Below, piece after piece: positions 1 through 9,557 of a DNA stretch of 64,000 nt. Source of the stretch: Macrosoma leucophasiata (lineage: Eukaryota > Arthropoda > Insecta > Lepidoptera > Hedylidae). Under the pieces are notes generated by a model. The model was not told the DNA's origin and made no database searches. It saw nothing but the letters and a program-made list of their open reading frames with translations. Where the stretch lies: the NCBI GenBank assembly GCA_036365455.1, contig JAWQUS010000027.1, positions 11,644,501-11,708,500 of the forward strand, written 5' to 3'. The translations under genes and the position numbers were made by a program. Positions within the stretch are counted from its first letter, which is position 1; every line of letters begins with the position of its first letter.

Positions 1-37
1 TGTGGGGCTGTGAATGTAAGCGTATTTTATTTTATAA
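1..37 (+). repeat. 3' tail of a tRNA-derived SINE (family B)
   Basis: The end GTGAATGTAAGCGTATTTTA matches the 3' end of the more complete SINE copy at 39843-40054 (minus) and the copy near 23015-23135. The head of this copy lies outside the window. Confidence 0.5.
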
Positions 38-49
38 TTGTGATTGTGT

Positions 50-360
50 AACTGTCTCGGTTGCCTAGTGGTAGCAGGCCACTACTACTACGCTGAGGTC
101 CTGGGTTCGATTCCCGGGTAGGGGGTTATCAGAGATAATGGTGTAAAGTCCTTTATCTCTGGTTCTATTGGGATATTTCCATTTTCAGGAAATTTCCCAG
201 TACCTCGAAGTTTGGTAATGTACCCGGAGATGTCAACAGCCTCGCCACCTGTTACATGGGCCAAAAACGTAACCGGTGAATCGTGGGTGTTTGCATGTAT
301 GCTTGAATGCATGCATTTACCTCTGCCTACCCCTTCGGGGATTACAGGCGTGAAGTAACG
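50..360 (+). mobile_element. tRNA-derived SINE (family A), near full length
   Basis: The element starts with a tRNA-like head: an A-box-like GCCTAGTGGTAGCAGG and a B box GGTTCGATTCCC around positions 105-117. A roughly 200-bp body follows, and it ends with a tail reading CTGCCTACCCCTTCGGGG then CAGGCGTGAAGTAACG. Three further copies lie at 14383-14650, 18275-18592 and 47705-48013. The tail resembles the end of the LINE fragment at 8158-8615, which suggests that LINE supplies the retrotransposition machinery (inference). The apparent minus-strand reading frame inside it is a repeat artefact. Confidence 0.8.
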
Positions 361-513
361 TTTTATAATTGTGAGTATGCATTCAACGGTAAAGGTACCT
401 AGTGATCCAATTTTTCACCAGTCCCAAGATCAAAATGAGTTTATAAATAACCCGTGAATGCATAAGGATATTCGACTATGAATAATATTCATATAGCATA
501 GGTACTTGATCAC

Positions 514-650
514 CTTGAAATGTTGAAGTTTTGATTTTACAATTTCTTGTATATTTACTTTAGTATCATTTTTGGTGGTCAGTTCCGTTTTTAACGATTC
601 AATTTCAAGACTGAGTTGACTTTTGGATTGTTCCGATTTTCCAATAACAT
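514..650 (-). CDS. Cep290: Cep290-like, coding exon 5 (residues 222-267)
   Basis: The acceptor is TTACAG at the high-coordinate end. Two leading bases complete the codon left open by exon 4, giving Asp. The protein is coiled-coil-like, rich in K, E, S and Q, and includes VNIQEIVKSKLQHFK, which has the spacing of the human CEP290 segment before its second coiled-coil block. The donor chosen is AAG|GTGATC at 513. A second donor, AAA|GTAAATAT at 558, would end the exon at 559 in the same phase; the longer form is preferred because the extra 15 codons look coding. The gene continues beyond the left edge. Confidence 0.62.
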
Positions 651-867
651 CTGTAAGTAGTTAAAAAAAGATTAATATAAGTGGATTGAATTCCGTAACA
701 TCTTTATACATACCATAGATAGGTAGCATTGGTAAGATAGATAAGTAAACATGTCTTATTTCTTTAAGCTATGCTGATCAAGGATCTGAAAATTATTTAA
801 GTCTCGTCCATTTGACAAAATTTAGGAAGGTCCTTACTTGTATTAGTATTTACATTGATAAGTCCTG

Positions 868-1160
868 CTTTTTTATGTAACGGAAGTGGTAAAGCAGCAT
901 GTAGTTCACATTGATGTTAAGTGATGACTGCAGCCTATAGACACTTACACAAAGACCAAGGACAAAATGTAGATGCGTTACCAATCTTGAGGCCTAAGGT
1001 GTTATGCCTCTGTGCCGGAAATTACAGGGCCGTACATTACCACCTGACCGGAACACGATAGTGCTGAACATTACCATTTAGCGGTAAGTATATTAGGTAA
1101 TGCGGTGGTGGCCATGCCCGCGAGCTCCGTCACTGGAGCTCTACCACCAGTAGAACTTAC
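868..1160 (+). repeat. Dispersed repeat 'T', near full-length copy
   Basis: About 290 bp, starting near GGAAGTGGTAAAGCAGCATG and ending GGAGCTCTACCACCAGTA. The same sequence recurs at least ten times in this window, in both orientations. The best match is at 58518-58795. No terminal inverted repeats or coding frame are visible. This copy sits in the intron between Cep290 coding exons 4 and 5. Confidence 0.75.
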
Positions 1161-1236
1161 AGATATTTGTTTCGGGTCTGAACCTCGCCCTCACCAACAA
1201 AAATAAGAGACATGTAATTGTAACTGAAGTTCATAC

Positions 1237-1372
1237 CTTTTAATTGACGACATTCATTATTTACAGTAAATAATTGTTCGGTTAAATTTTCAATAACTTG
1301 AGTAGCTTCCTTTAGTTTATCTTTGAATACTGATAACTTATCCTTGAGTTTTGAATTTTCTTCTTCTAATGA
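1237..1372 (-). CDS. Cep290: Cep290-like, coding exon 4 (residues 177-221)
   Basis: The exon lies between acceptor TTTCTAG and donor AAAAG|GTATGA. It starts in phase 0 and ends in phase 1. It encodes a strongly helical coiled coil beginning SLEEENSKLKDKLSVFKDKL. This resembles the human CEP290 stretch with ENSKLRRENKRLKKK, at about the same place in the protein. Heptad-like leucines and many charged residues support a coiled coil. There are no catalytic motifs, as expected for a structural centrosomal protein. Confidence 0.72.
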
Positions 1373-1618
1373 CTAGAAATTAATAACTTTTATATGCAAT
1401 GTCACGTTGTTCTTGTAAAGAGGCCATATTGTTGTAATTAAAAAAAAACATAAACTAGCTAATACTTAAATAGAAAATTGATGTTAAATTTAATTTACTG
1501 TTTTCATTTTAAACTAAATGCTCAGGTTTTCTAAGATATACTCCAATATAGTTGTAACCAGACTATGATATCGATCAAAACATAAAACTGGCGTCCCATG
1601 GACTGGTTTCTCACGTAC

Positions 1619-1890
1619 CTTTACGTCACTGAGTAACTTTCGAATATGGCGATTTTTTTTAAATATATCATTTTCAAGTTGTGCTATTGCATTCATTTCC
1701 GATAAAGCGTCACGACTAGACTCGCTATCTTTGTCAATATTATGTTTTTCCTCTTCTAATTTACTCTTACGTCCTTCTAATTGTGCAATATCTGAATAAA
1801 GTTGTTCTAGAATTTCTTTATTAGCTTTTATTTCTTCTTCTTGATGTGTTAACGTTTCCATTACACTATCTGGACTTGTATTAGGGGATT
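1619..1890 (-). CDS. Cep290: Cep290-like, coding exon 3 (residues 86-176)
   Basis: The acceptor is GCCTCAG and the donor AAAG|GTACGTGAG; the exon has two leading bases plus 90 codons. It starts with a serine/proline-rich stretch (ESPNTSPDS), then becomes a long coiled coil: QEEEIKANKEILEQLYSDIA, a charged hinge, and AIAQLENDIFKKNRHIRKLL. Lengths and phases fit the neighbouring exons exactly. An internal Met at 1861 has no sign of being the true start, because the frame runs upstream to the acceptor. Confidence 0.75.
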
Positions 1891-2269
1891 CTGAGGCAAA
1901 AAGTGAAATGTAATTTTCAACTTAACTCTAAGAATAAAATCTAATAGGTACATACAAATCTCATGTCACAGGGTTTGTTATCGAATTCCTTCGAAAATAA
2001 TTGGATTATAGTATGTGGTGGTATGACAATAGGTATTTTTTTGTACACCTAAGGCGATACGGAATTCACTGAAATAAATACTAAAATATAATAATACCCA
2101 TATAAAAACTAACTGTCCCGTCGAACTTCGAATCGCCTTAGATGCATAAAAAAATAACCTACAACCTATTTTCAGACCTGCCGGATATAGAAAAAATCAT
2201 GATAAATCTGATCAAGCCGTTACGGAGAAGTTTGGTTCCAAACACTGTGATACGAGAATTGTATGTATT

Positions 2270-2470
2270 AACAGAGAATATGTAATAATACTACGTATAG
2301 AATGGACACTTCGACGTCCCGCCCGATTTGCACACATACACAACCCCTTCCTCTTATGGGCGACGGTTGGTATTTTGTACGTGCTACGCACACAGGTGCG
2401 CGTGTAAATACACGTCACTGATGAATAGAAACCAAATTAAGCGTTTGTATGGAATTTTGGGGGAGTGTCC
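2270..2470. repeat. Dispersed repeat 'P', copy A
   Basis: About 200 bp that returns in reverse orientation at 24673-24886. Shared blocks include AGAATGGACACTTCGACGTC, CTTATGGGC and the near-palindromic GTAAATACACGTCACTGAT. It lies in the Cep290 intron between coding exons 2 and 3. No coding content is seen. Confidence 0.6.
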
Positions 2471-2530
2471 GCGGTGTGGTATTAGATAAGCCAACCCATG
2501 GTCTTCAATGCATAAATCGTTAATATTTAC

Positions 2531-2603
2531 CGAAATAATGTTTGCTCTTAGATTTGCCGTTCTTTCGTTGTGTGGATTCTAATTCTCCAAGTAAATTATT
2601 CAC
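2531..2603 (-). CDS. Cep290: Cep290-like, coding exon 2 (residues 62-85)
   Basis: A 73-base exon between acceptor TTTTTAG and donor TTTCG|GTAAAT. It starts in phase 0, ends in phase 1 and encodes VNNLLGELESTQRKNGKSKS plus KHYF. The VNNLLGELE start continues the exon 1 helix in the way human CEP290 has VELALEEVE after its LFR...Q..MKMK segment. It is too short to show as a clear open reading frame alone; matching phases on both sides support it. Confidence 0.7.
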
Positions 2604-3330
2604 CTAAAAAGAATAAAGATTGAAGTTACACTGCTTCATGAATAGGCTAAATAAGTGGATATGTGACAATTTATGTAGTGAAAAAGTACTGCCTACTTTG
2701 ATTATGGTTCTATTATCTTCTATTTTCTATTATCTACTAGATTCTATTATCTACTAGATAAATAAAACATATTCCATATTGATGGTGCCAGCAATAAATG
2801 CAATAATAATTCGCACGCACTGACGTTGGACGTTGTGGTTTTGCCTATTACTTACATAAGTATGTTTTTTTTTTTTTTTTTTATTCTCCATTTAAAGAGC
2901 TTGGTCAAAGACCATGACGCTCTATATGAATTACATTCTTCATTTAAAAAAAATAATTAAACAACATTAGCTCATTGACAATTGATATAGTTGCAACAGT
3001 ATTCTGGCGTCATCCGTAGTAGGATCTGCCAGGACACTGTTGCAATGTCCTATTTCTAATGAAGCCCTGCGATGAGCCTCACCTCGAACACATTCAACCA
3101 AAATATGGTATACGTCTTCCACATAAGTACGTTGTTACGGTCATATTCTTATTCCTTTTTATTGAAGTCACAATTATGACACCTGCACCATTAAATTGCT
3201 AATTCAATGGGCCACTTTAGTAAACTATAATATGTAGTACTTAAGTGACTTTTCCAAAATGATATTGACTTTAAAATTTTATTATATTACCTTGTGTAGG
3301 TACTTAATTTTATATAGGTAAGATACTAAC

Positions 3331-3513
3331 CTGTTCGCTTTTATACTTTAAAATATCTTGAGCAAGCCTAAATAAAGTCTTCAAGTCAGTAAAATTTAAT
3401 TCAATATCGTCAGACTCCATCCAACACAAGCTCTCACATATTTTTTCCTTATCAGCTCGTTTTAATTCTTTCTGTGAGAAACTTAAAATTTCTCGCCAGT
3501 CCGTTTCCACCAT
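3331..3513 (-). CDS. Cep290: Cep290-like, first coding exon (residues 1-61)
   Basis: The ATG is at 3513-3511 and the donor is GAACAG|GTTAGT, giving 61 codons in phase 0. The sequence starts MVETDWREIL and contains LKTLFRLAQDILKYKSEQ. Human CEP290 starts with an INWKEI motif and has an LFR-Q-LMKMKAQEV segment at the same distance, so family membership is well supported over exons 1-4. CEP290 bridges microtubules and membrane at the ciliary transition zone and organises centriolar satellites (family knowledge). In insects cilia are limited to sensory neurons and sperm, so restricted expression would be expected (inference). Confidence in the name is good but not absolute. Confidence 0.75.
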
Positions 3514-3811
3514 TATATTTATTTTTGTTAGGATATGTTATTAGGTAAAAAAATAAACTTATTTGTGAATTTATACACAAATGCGTTAGACAAGTACGAT
3601 ATGGTACGCTAAGCGCCGGCTATTAGGTACGTATGACGTTATGACCACAGATCAATCGATGCGCGCATTCTTGCATGACGCACTGTTTGTTGTCTTGTTC
3701 GTTGCTAAGCAACTGAAGTGGAATAGCAATGAGGTTGCAATACAATTAACTTTTTAATTATCAACCAGAAGATTATGACCCCTTACAATGAGTGAAAAAA
3801 AAAATATAATA
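3514..3811 (-). promoter_or_regulatory. Upstream region of the Cep290-like gene
   Basis: About 300 bases directly 5' of the first ATG, the only place in this gap for its 5' UTR and core promoter. It holds a more GC-rich, CpG-containing patch around 3600-3720. I see no convincing TATA box at a fixed distance, and no upstream exon is required by the start codon. Confidence 0.3.
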
Positions 3812-4231
3812 GGTTAGGATCCCACTGCAGAATCATTTCGTTCATCCAGATATGCTGCAAACCCAATATTTAGGCATATTTATAATCTAGAGAATATATT
3901 ATATCCACTGGGTTGCCTATCAAAATTTGGCCGCAAGTATTTTTAATTAAATTATTTTATCTTAACAGCCAGCAACTCTTATTTGCGGCGCCTTAATTTG
4001 GCTCCCGTATATCATAATCATTAAAAACAAAAATAGCTTTCATTTGTACATATTGCCGTGAAGTGCACAAGAATTTAGTTTAAAAAAATATCTCAAAATC
4101 TTTTAAAGAAAAATACTTGCGGCAATTTTATGCAAAGCAATTTAGTGGATATAAAGATTATAAATATGCGTAATAATTAGGTTTGCAGCATATCTGGATG
4201 AACGAAATGATTCTGCAGTGGGATCCTAACC
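3812..4231. mobile_element. Fold-back MITE with 51-bp perfect terminal inverted repeats
   Basis: Positions 3812-3862 (starting GGTTAGGATCCCACTGCAGA) are the exact reverse complement of 4181-4231. Inside these arms the inversion continues imperfectly, for example CCGCAAGTATTTTT near 3931 against AAAAATACTTGCGG near 4108. Most of the 420-bp element could therefore fold into one hairpin. No coding sequence and no clear target-site duplication were found, so the superfamily cannot be named. Confidence 0.85.
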
Positions 4232-4277
4232 GATTAGCCCCCTTATAAAATGAATATAAGGCTTATATTATTTTTTT

Positions 4278-5185
4278 CTGGTGGTAGAGCTCCAGTGACG
4301 GAAGTCGCGGGCGTTGACACCACTGCATTACCTTATCTACTTGCCGCTTAATAAATGGTAGTGTTCAGCTATATCGTGTTTCGGTCAGGTTAGTAATGTA
4401 CACGTAGTACAGGTGAGGCCTTATGCCTTAGGTCTCAGTATATGTAGTCGATGTTTCAGGAGAACCAACCGTTTCAGTCCAGAATCTTAAATTCCCAAAA
4501 TGTCAAGCGATTTCATAATGTCAAGTTCCCGTAATGCCAAATTCCCAAAATGCCAACGCATCTATCTGCCGCTAAATGGTAGTGTTTAAGTGTTTAGCAC
4601 CATCGTGTTCCGGTTAGATGGTAATGTACGGCCCCGTAATAACTATCACAGAGACATAACACGTTAGGCCTCAGATGTGGCAACGCATCTGCATTTTCAG
4701 CTCTGGTTTTTATGTAAATGTTTATAGGCTGCAGTCATCACTTGCTGAGCTGCATGCTTGTTTGTCATCTTCCTTACATAAAAAAACTATTATATATATA
4801 TATACATATTCTCGAGATTTCTCAAAAAGAAACCCTTGTCTCAACCGAAAACCAGGCGAAGGACCAATACCTTTACGTGGTTTTCGAGGCACAGGTAGAT
4901 ATACTTACGAAACCCCATACATTTAATATACTACTTCGCGAAAACCCAAGAAGACTCTACTCGACTTTTACTGGTGGTAGAGATCCAGTGTAAAGCTGGA
5001 GGGCGCGAGGAATATTCAGCTAAGTACTATCGCGTTCCGGTCAGATGGTAATGTATGACCCCGTAATAACAACACACAGACACAACAACTTAGGTCTCAG
5101 GGGTGACAATGCATCTGCATTTTGACCTTTCTTGTTTTTGTGTACTTAGATGTTTATAGGCTACAATGGTTGTTTGCCACAATCG
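4278..5185 (-). repeat. Cluster of three 'T' repeat copies, minus orientation
   Basis: Three diverged pieces of repeat T follow one another at about 4278-4440, 4550-4790 and 4969-5185. Each is recognised by GGTGGTAGAG.TCCAGTG, the block GTTCCGGTTAGATGGTAATG, or the end TGCTTGTTTG. Between the first two is a short run of AAATTCCCAAAATG(T/C)CAA-like units (about 4490-4556). The third copy has an internal deletion after its first 40 bp. Confidence 0.65.
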
Positions 5186-5189
5186 TTAC

Positions 5190-7869
5190 GAAAAAATCCG
5201 AAACGCAGTTCTCTATAGAGTTGTACTGCGTTTTTTCCGAAGGTACTCCGTCACTCAATATCGCCTTGCGACCACTAGACCAACGACTACCTCGTTGGTC
5301 TAGTGTAAATTATGTACCTACAAAGTAAGGCATTCAATAAAACGCATCATTATTAAGAAAGATTATAATATTATTAGGTGTGATGATGATTTTTAAACAA
5401 TAGCAGTTAATGTTACATTTTATGTCGAGGTGTCAACAACAAATAAAACATTTGTGCTTCTAAAAATAAATTAACAAAATTAAATACAACAATAGGTTAA
5501 ATTATATGTCAAATTTTGCGCAATACACAAACCAAGCATTTACATAGGGCGAGAAAACTTGATTTTAGTTAAACTAACACGTATGTTAACTAACAGTTTA
5601 CTTACGAACATTCATTTATAGCTTTTTATTTCATACGTAATAACTATTGTAAATTTAATAATGTTTTTGTATAATATAATATATAATATATCATGAATTA
5701 TATAAAATTTAAACGAAAAATATAACTCAAATTTTGATCAGTTACGATGTAAAAAAATACTTACAAAATCTGAATCATGACTAGATATTCTAAAGCCCTT
5801 TATACAATATATTTTTTCAATAAAGATGTTAGTTATCAAAACAAAATGAACGTTGCATTGGCTTCTGTTTTAGATATCAGACTAATAGCACTCATATTCC
5901 TTTACATCCAATATATCTAATTTTAAATTAAGCATACAAAATTGTATTGTCAAACGTTGCCAAAATTACTCGCCCTATATACACTAACCATATAGATGTA
6001 GTCTCCTTGCCACGTATAGTGTATACATATACATACGATTACAATTAATATGTTATTACGGTAACTAGTACATGATAATCGGTGATCCATTGAGTTTGCT
6101 ATGGAATATGTTAGCTCATAAGACTCTTACATTAATCATGCGGCCTAACCAATATTCGCAAAACGTCAAAACTTTGTTTTACTTTGCAGTGATTTGTTAA
6201 ATTTTCAAAGTTTGACTTTTGCCGATATGTAACATTATCATTTGCCAACCATTTCATGTGTTGTTGGTCGTTACAGTTCTGTTAATGATATGTTACTAAT
6301 GTTGTCGACGTGTTACGCCATAATTTATCTTTACAGGACAGTATAAATTATTGTTTTAATTGAATTAACATACAGGCATCGGAGGTTGGCAATGCTAATT
6401 TCATTTGATGAACAACACTTTGTTAGTAACGAGGATTAGTAAACGTGTTTAGCTACATTCTTTTAAAATTTCGCATTTTAAAAGATGAGCATGAGAACCC
6501 CCACTCCTACACTTTAAATAAATACCTATGTCTACTGAACAACTTTACACGTATATAAGTATTTTTATTATTTTTTTTATACAATTATACAACACCATTT
6601 ATCGAATAAACATACTCTTTGGGACGCATTAACAACTTTGGGTAGGTTATACGGTGTACCTTATTTAGGTGCCTATTTCATAATATAAGAAGAAGAAAAT
6701 CTCGATTAAGGTAAACTATGATAGTTTGGTAAGTAAACAGATATTACGACCTTAGTTACCTATAGTTAGATATCAAGTAATTTTCGTGTTAGACCATTTT
6801 TGTGAACATATTCCGAAATTAAAATACAAGAAATCTTATATAATAGTATTCAAGTACCTTCACAGTAGGTACCTTTTTATACAACGTGAAACGGATATTC
6901 AGCTGGAGTATGATATTATTATCTTAGTACTATTACACATATAAATGTTATAAAAGTCATGGTAAAAATTTTGGTAACATTGGGTATGAGGCCTATTATG
7001 GTTGTTGCCCTCTGTTCCCTGTCCCTGTAAGTTCGCGTGAACATCAGAATGAAAGATTTTAAACGTCACAAAGACAGAGGGCGTCTGGAGAGTCCACAGA
7101 ACACGGAAGCAAATTACGCTCGCTATAATCTTATAATAATATTATATTATATTGACTGTATTTCTATCTAATTTTATATAATGCCAGATAATTATAAATA
7201 ATTTCATTCATCTCAGGTATCTGTTATTTAATTTTAGAAGAGCCTAGTGCTGATTTTTTTTTGTTTAGTCTGTAGTTGAGACATTGTGAGCATTGCATAC
7301 TCTGTGAACTGTATGAGAGAAAGTATGTATCGCAGAGTTCGAAAACAAACTACGCTTGAGTCTCTAGAGACATCTTATCTTCCCGTTTTTGTTAGACCGA
7401 GCTTATCATTTTACAATATAAATAACATCATTTTCGAGTACTGAAATACGATTTTTCTACATATTTCGATTTTTCGAGTTTCAGTAGAGTTCGGCGTTAC
7501 TAGGATTTGGATAGTGACTGATTCTACCCTATGAACTTTAAATAAAGCCTTAAAGCTTTAAATTAGATTAGCTGATATAATTTTATACTGTTTTTTAAAT
7601 TGTAGAGTCGTATGTATATACTAAAAAAAAATCTGATAAAATTTTGCACGTTGACAGTTTGTGTGTAAAGGTATCGGCATGGATCTTGAGTGCTGATCTT
7701 CATCTTGTCGTCATCTGATCACTTATTGATACTATACTTGATCTTTTCGTTATTATGTAAGTATTAAGGCGCCAAGACGGTTAGACGGTCGATACAACGA
7801 TTGGCAAATCACGTAACGCATCATATCCGCTAGTCGTGATTCGTTCTTTGCTCTCGCTATACGCGTCTC
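5190..7869. other. Intergenic region between CAP 3' end and Cep290
   Basis: AT-rich sequence of about 2.7 kb downstream of the CAP poly(A) region and upstream of the Cep290 side. I found no gene, RNA gene or clear transposon in it. Short open frames here are isolated and lack coding character. Confidence 0.5.
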
Positions 7870-8123
7870 TTGACCAATAATAAATTGTAATGATTTTATT
7901 TTGTAATAAATATGTGAACGTTGCACGATGCGTAAAGGCGATCCTCACTCTGTCTATCAAGTTCCATGCCGGTACTTATACCAAGGGGCGTAGCGAGCAG
8001 TGACGTCCATGTTCTATGGCGGATGTGTGTGTGTGGGTGTGTGTGTGAGGAGCGTTACCGCGGGCGGCGGCGCGCGCAGAAGGCGACGCGCCGCAGCCGC
8101 CGCAGCAACGACGTGTGTCGCTA
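7870..8123 (-). other. CAP: Probable CAP 3' UTR
   Basis: This sequence follows the CAP stop codon (8126-8124) on the minus strand. It begins with a GC-rich alanine/arginine-looking tract (8050-8105) and a CA microsatellite (8020-8047), and reaches an AATAAA signal at 7900-7895. The real end could be further downstream; only the signal and the absence of another exon support this limit. Confidence 0.45.
7895..7900 (-). terminator. AATAAA polyadenylation signal, candidate for CAP
   Basis: AATAAA on the minus strand (TTTATT on plus) about 225 bases after the CAP stop codon. It is the first canonical hexamer I see at a sensible distance. Confidence 0.4.
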
Positions 8124-8146
8124 TCAGATGCGCTCCACGTAGTTAC
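8124..8146 (-). CDS. CAP: CAP terminal coding exon, end of third SH3 (residues 2367-2373)
   Basis: The acceptor is TCATTTCAG. Two leading bases complete the Gly codon from the previous exon, then NYVERI and stop TGA at 8126-8124, followed at once by TAG. With the previous exon this rebuilds the SH3 signature FPGNYV. The SH3 domain is thus split so that its last strand is in a 23-base coding tail. Although tiny, it is strongly supported: the phase fits, the residues are those expected at the end of a SORBS third SH3, and no other in-frame completion is near. Confidence 0.85.
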
Positions 8147-8157
8147 CTGAAATGACC

Positions 8158-8615
8158 AACAATCAGCTGGGTATGCAGGAAAGAGCATGAAAGTAAGTTG
8201 AACGCGGTCGAGATGAGATCTTTGCGCAAGATCTGCGGTGTATCACTCACCGAACGCGTTCGTAATGAAGATGTAAGAAAGAGACTTTGTGTGAATGATT
8301 GTATCGGTGTAAAAATGAAAAATGGCATGCTCCGATGGTTCGGGCATATAGAAAGAATGTCGAATGAGCGAATGACTAAACAGATATACAATGCGAATGT
8401 GGATGGTTGCAGAGGCCCAGGAAGACCAAGGCTGACCTACCATGACCAAATAGGTCGAGTTCTGTCTGATGGTGGGGTCAAAAGTCTTAGGAATCGGCGT
8501 GCATGTATGAAGAGAATGATGAAGGTAGACGAGGCACGAGAGGTTTGTCAGAACCGGGATGTCTGGCGTTCTACACTCTCTGCCTACCCCGTTAGGGACC
8601 TGGCGTGAAGATACA
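8158..8615 (+). mobile_element. 5'-truncated LINE 3' end (probably RTE clade)
   Basis: From about 8163 a plus-strand frame encodes the C-terminal end of a LINE reverse transcriptase polyprotein: SWVCRKEHESKLNAVEM, CGVSL, MLRWFGHIERM, a GPGRPRLTYHDQIG block and LRNRRACMKRMMKVDEAR. It ends at the tail CTCTGCCTACCCCGTTAGGG followed by GTGAAGATACATAC. Only the 3' end is present, as usual for target-primed insertion. It lies in the last CAP intron, opposite to the gene, and its truncated end abuts the acceptor of the terminal exon. The clade assignment is from memory of the C-terminal pattern. Confidence 0.75.
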
Positions 8616-8812
8616 TACATACCAACAATCATATATATCATAATCAATTACTTGCTATCTGTTGCCCGCGGCTTCACCTGCGTGGATGTCGTTTTTGACA
8701 AACATGTAATGCCTACCAAGTCATTTTACACGAGAGGGGCTGCGAACGTCTACTAACTACCTCTCTGCCAAAGAACAATGGTCAAATCGTTCCAGATTAA
8801 GTACAAATACTC

Positions 8813-9190
8813 GTATCTGGCTGCTGAAGCGCGCATGGCCCCACGGCTGGTGTACATCGTAAGCGATCTACTCGGTTAAACGATACGGGCGCGGTCGGGT
8901 GTGTGATGGGTGACCGCTAGTGGCAAATTAAAATGCGCGTTTCCGTGCTTTGGTGGGCACGTTAAGCCGTCGGTCCCGGTTGCTATCGATAGATAGCAGT
9001 TGTAAAACCATGTCGGAGGCCTTATGAGCTTTAATGGGTTTGAAAACATCCGACAGCGGGTTGGCCACTAACTCGTATCTCCACCAATCCGCATTGGAGT
9101 AGCGTGATGGAGTAAGCTCTAGGCCTCCCTTGAAAAAGAGGAGAGACTCGTGCCCAGCAGTGGGACGTATAACGGGTTGCCATTATTATT
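8813..9190 (+). repeat. LINE/SINE 3'-end repeat with 'gtgcccagcagtggga' tail
   Basis: About 375 bp ending CGTGCCCAGCAGTGGGACGT and an ATT-rich run. A second copy lies reversed at 52918-53279. Shared blocks include TGGGTGACCGCTAGTGGCAA and CCACCAATCCGCATTGGAG. This is a common end in lepidopteran retroelements (recognised, not searched). No frame is intact. Confidence 0.65.
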
Positions 9191-9316
9191 TATTTGGCTT
9201 ATTATCTTATATTATCTGGCTGCTTACAAAGGGTCTTGAAACAGTACGCTGAATAAAACTCAGGCAAATTCAGGCTTGCTAGTATAAAATAGTTTATCTT
9301 ATGTTTAAATGCATAC

Positions 9317-9462
9317 CAGGGAAGGTACCAAATCGGCCGGTCCGCTGGCTGGAGCCGACGTACCAGCCGTCGTCGCACTTCTCCAGCACGTACACCGTGT
9401 CGCCCTCGTTCAACTCCAGCTCGTCAGGGTTTTGCGGACGATATTTGTACATTGCTCGATAT
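9317..9462 (-). CDS. CAP: CAP exon with most of the third SH3 domain (residues 2318-2367)
   Basis: Acceptor TATTTTCAG, donor CCTG|GTATGC, phase 2 in and phase 1 out. The sequence starts [20 protein letters not shown] and continues with the SH3 hallmarks: GDTVYVLEK, the DDGWYVGSS tryptophan patch and GTFPG. This is the typical C-terminal SH3 of SORBS proteins, a site that in the family binds partners such as SOS, dynamin or Cbl-type proline motifs (family knowledge). Conserved aromatic and acidic binding-groove residues appear intact. Codons are more GC-rich than the intron around it. Confidence 0.92.
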
Positions 9463-9478
9463 CTGAAAATATGCCATT

Positions 9479-9525
9479 TTTAGGGTTCCGTAGTAAACAA
9501 GGAACCCTTATAGTTTCGCCATGTC

Positions 9526-9557
<32 letters not shown>

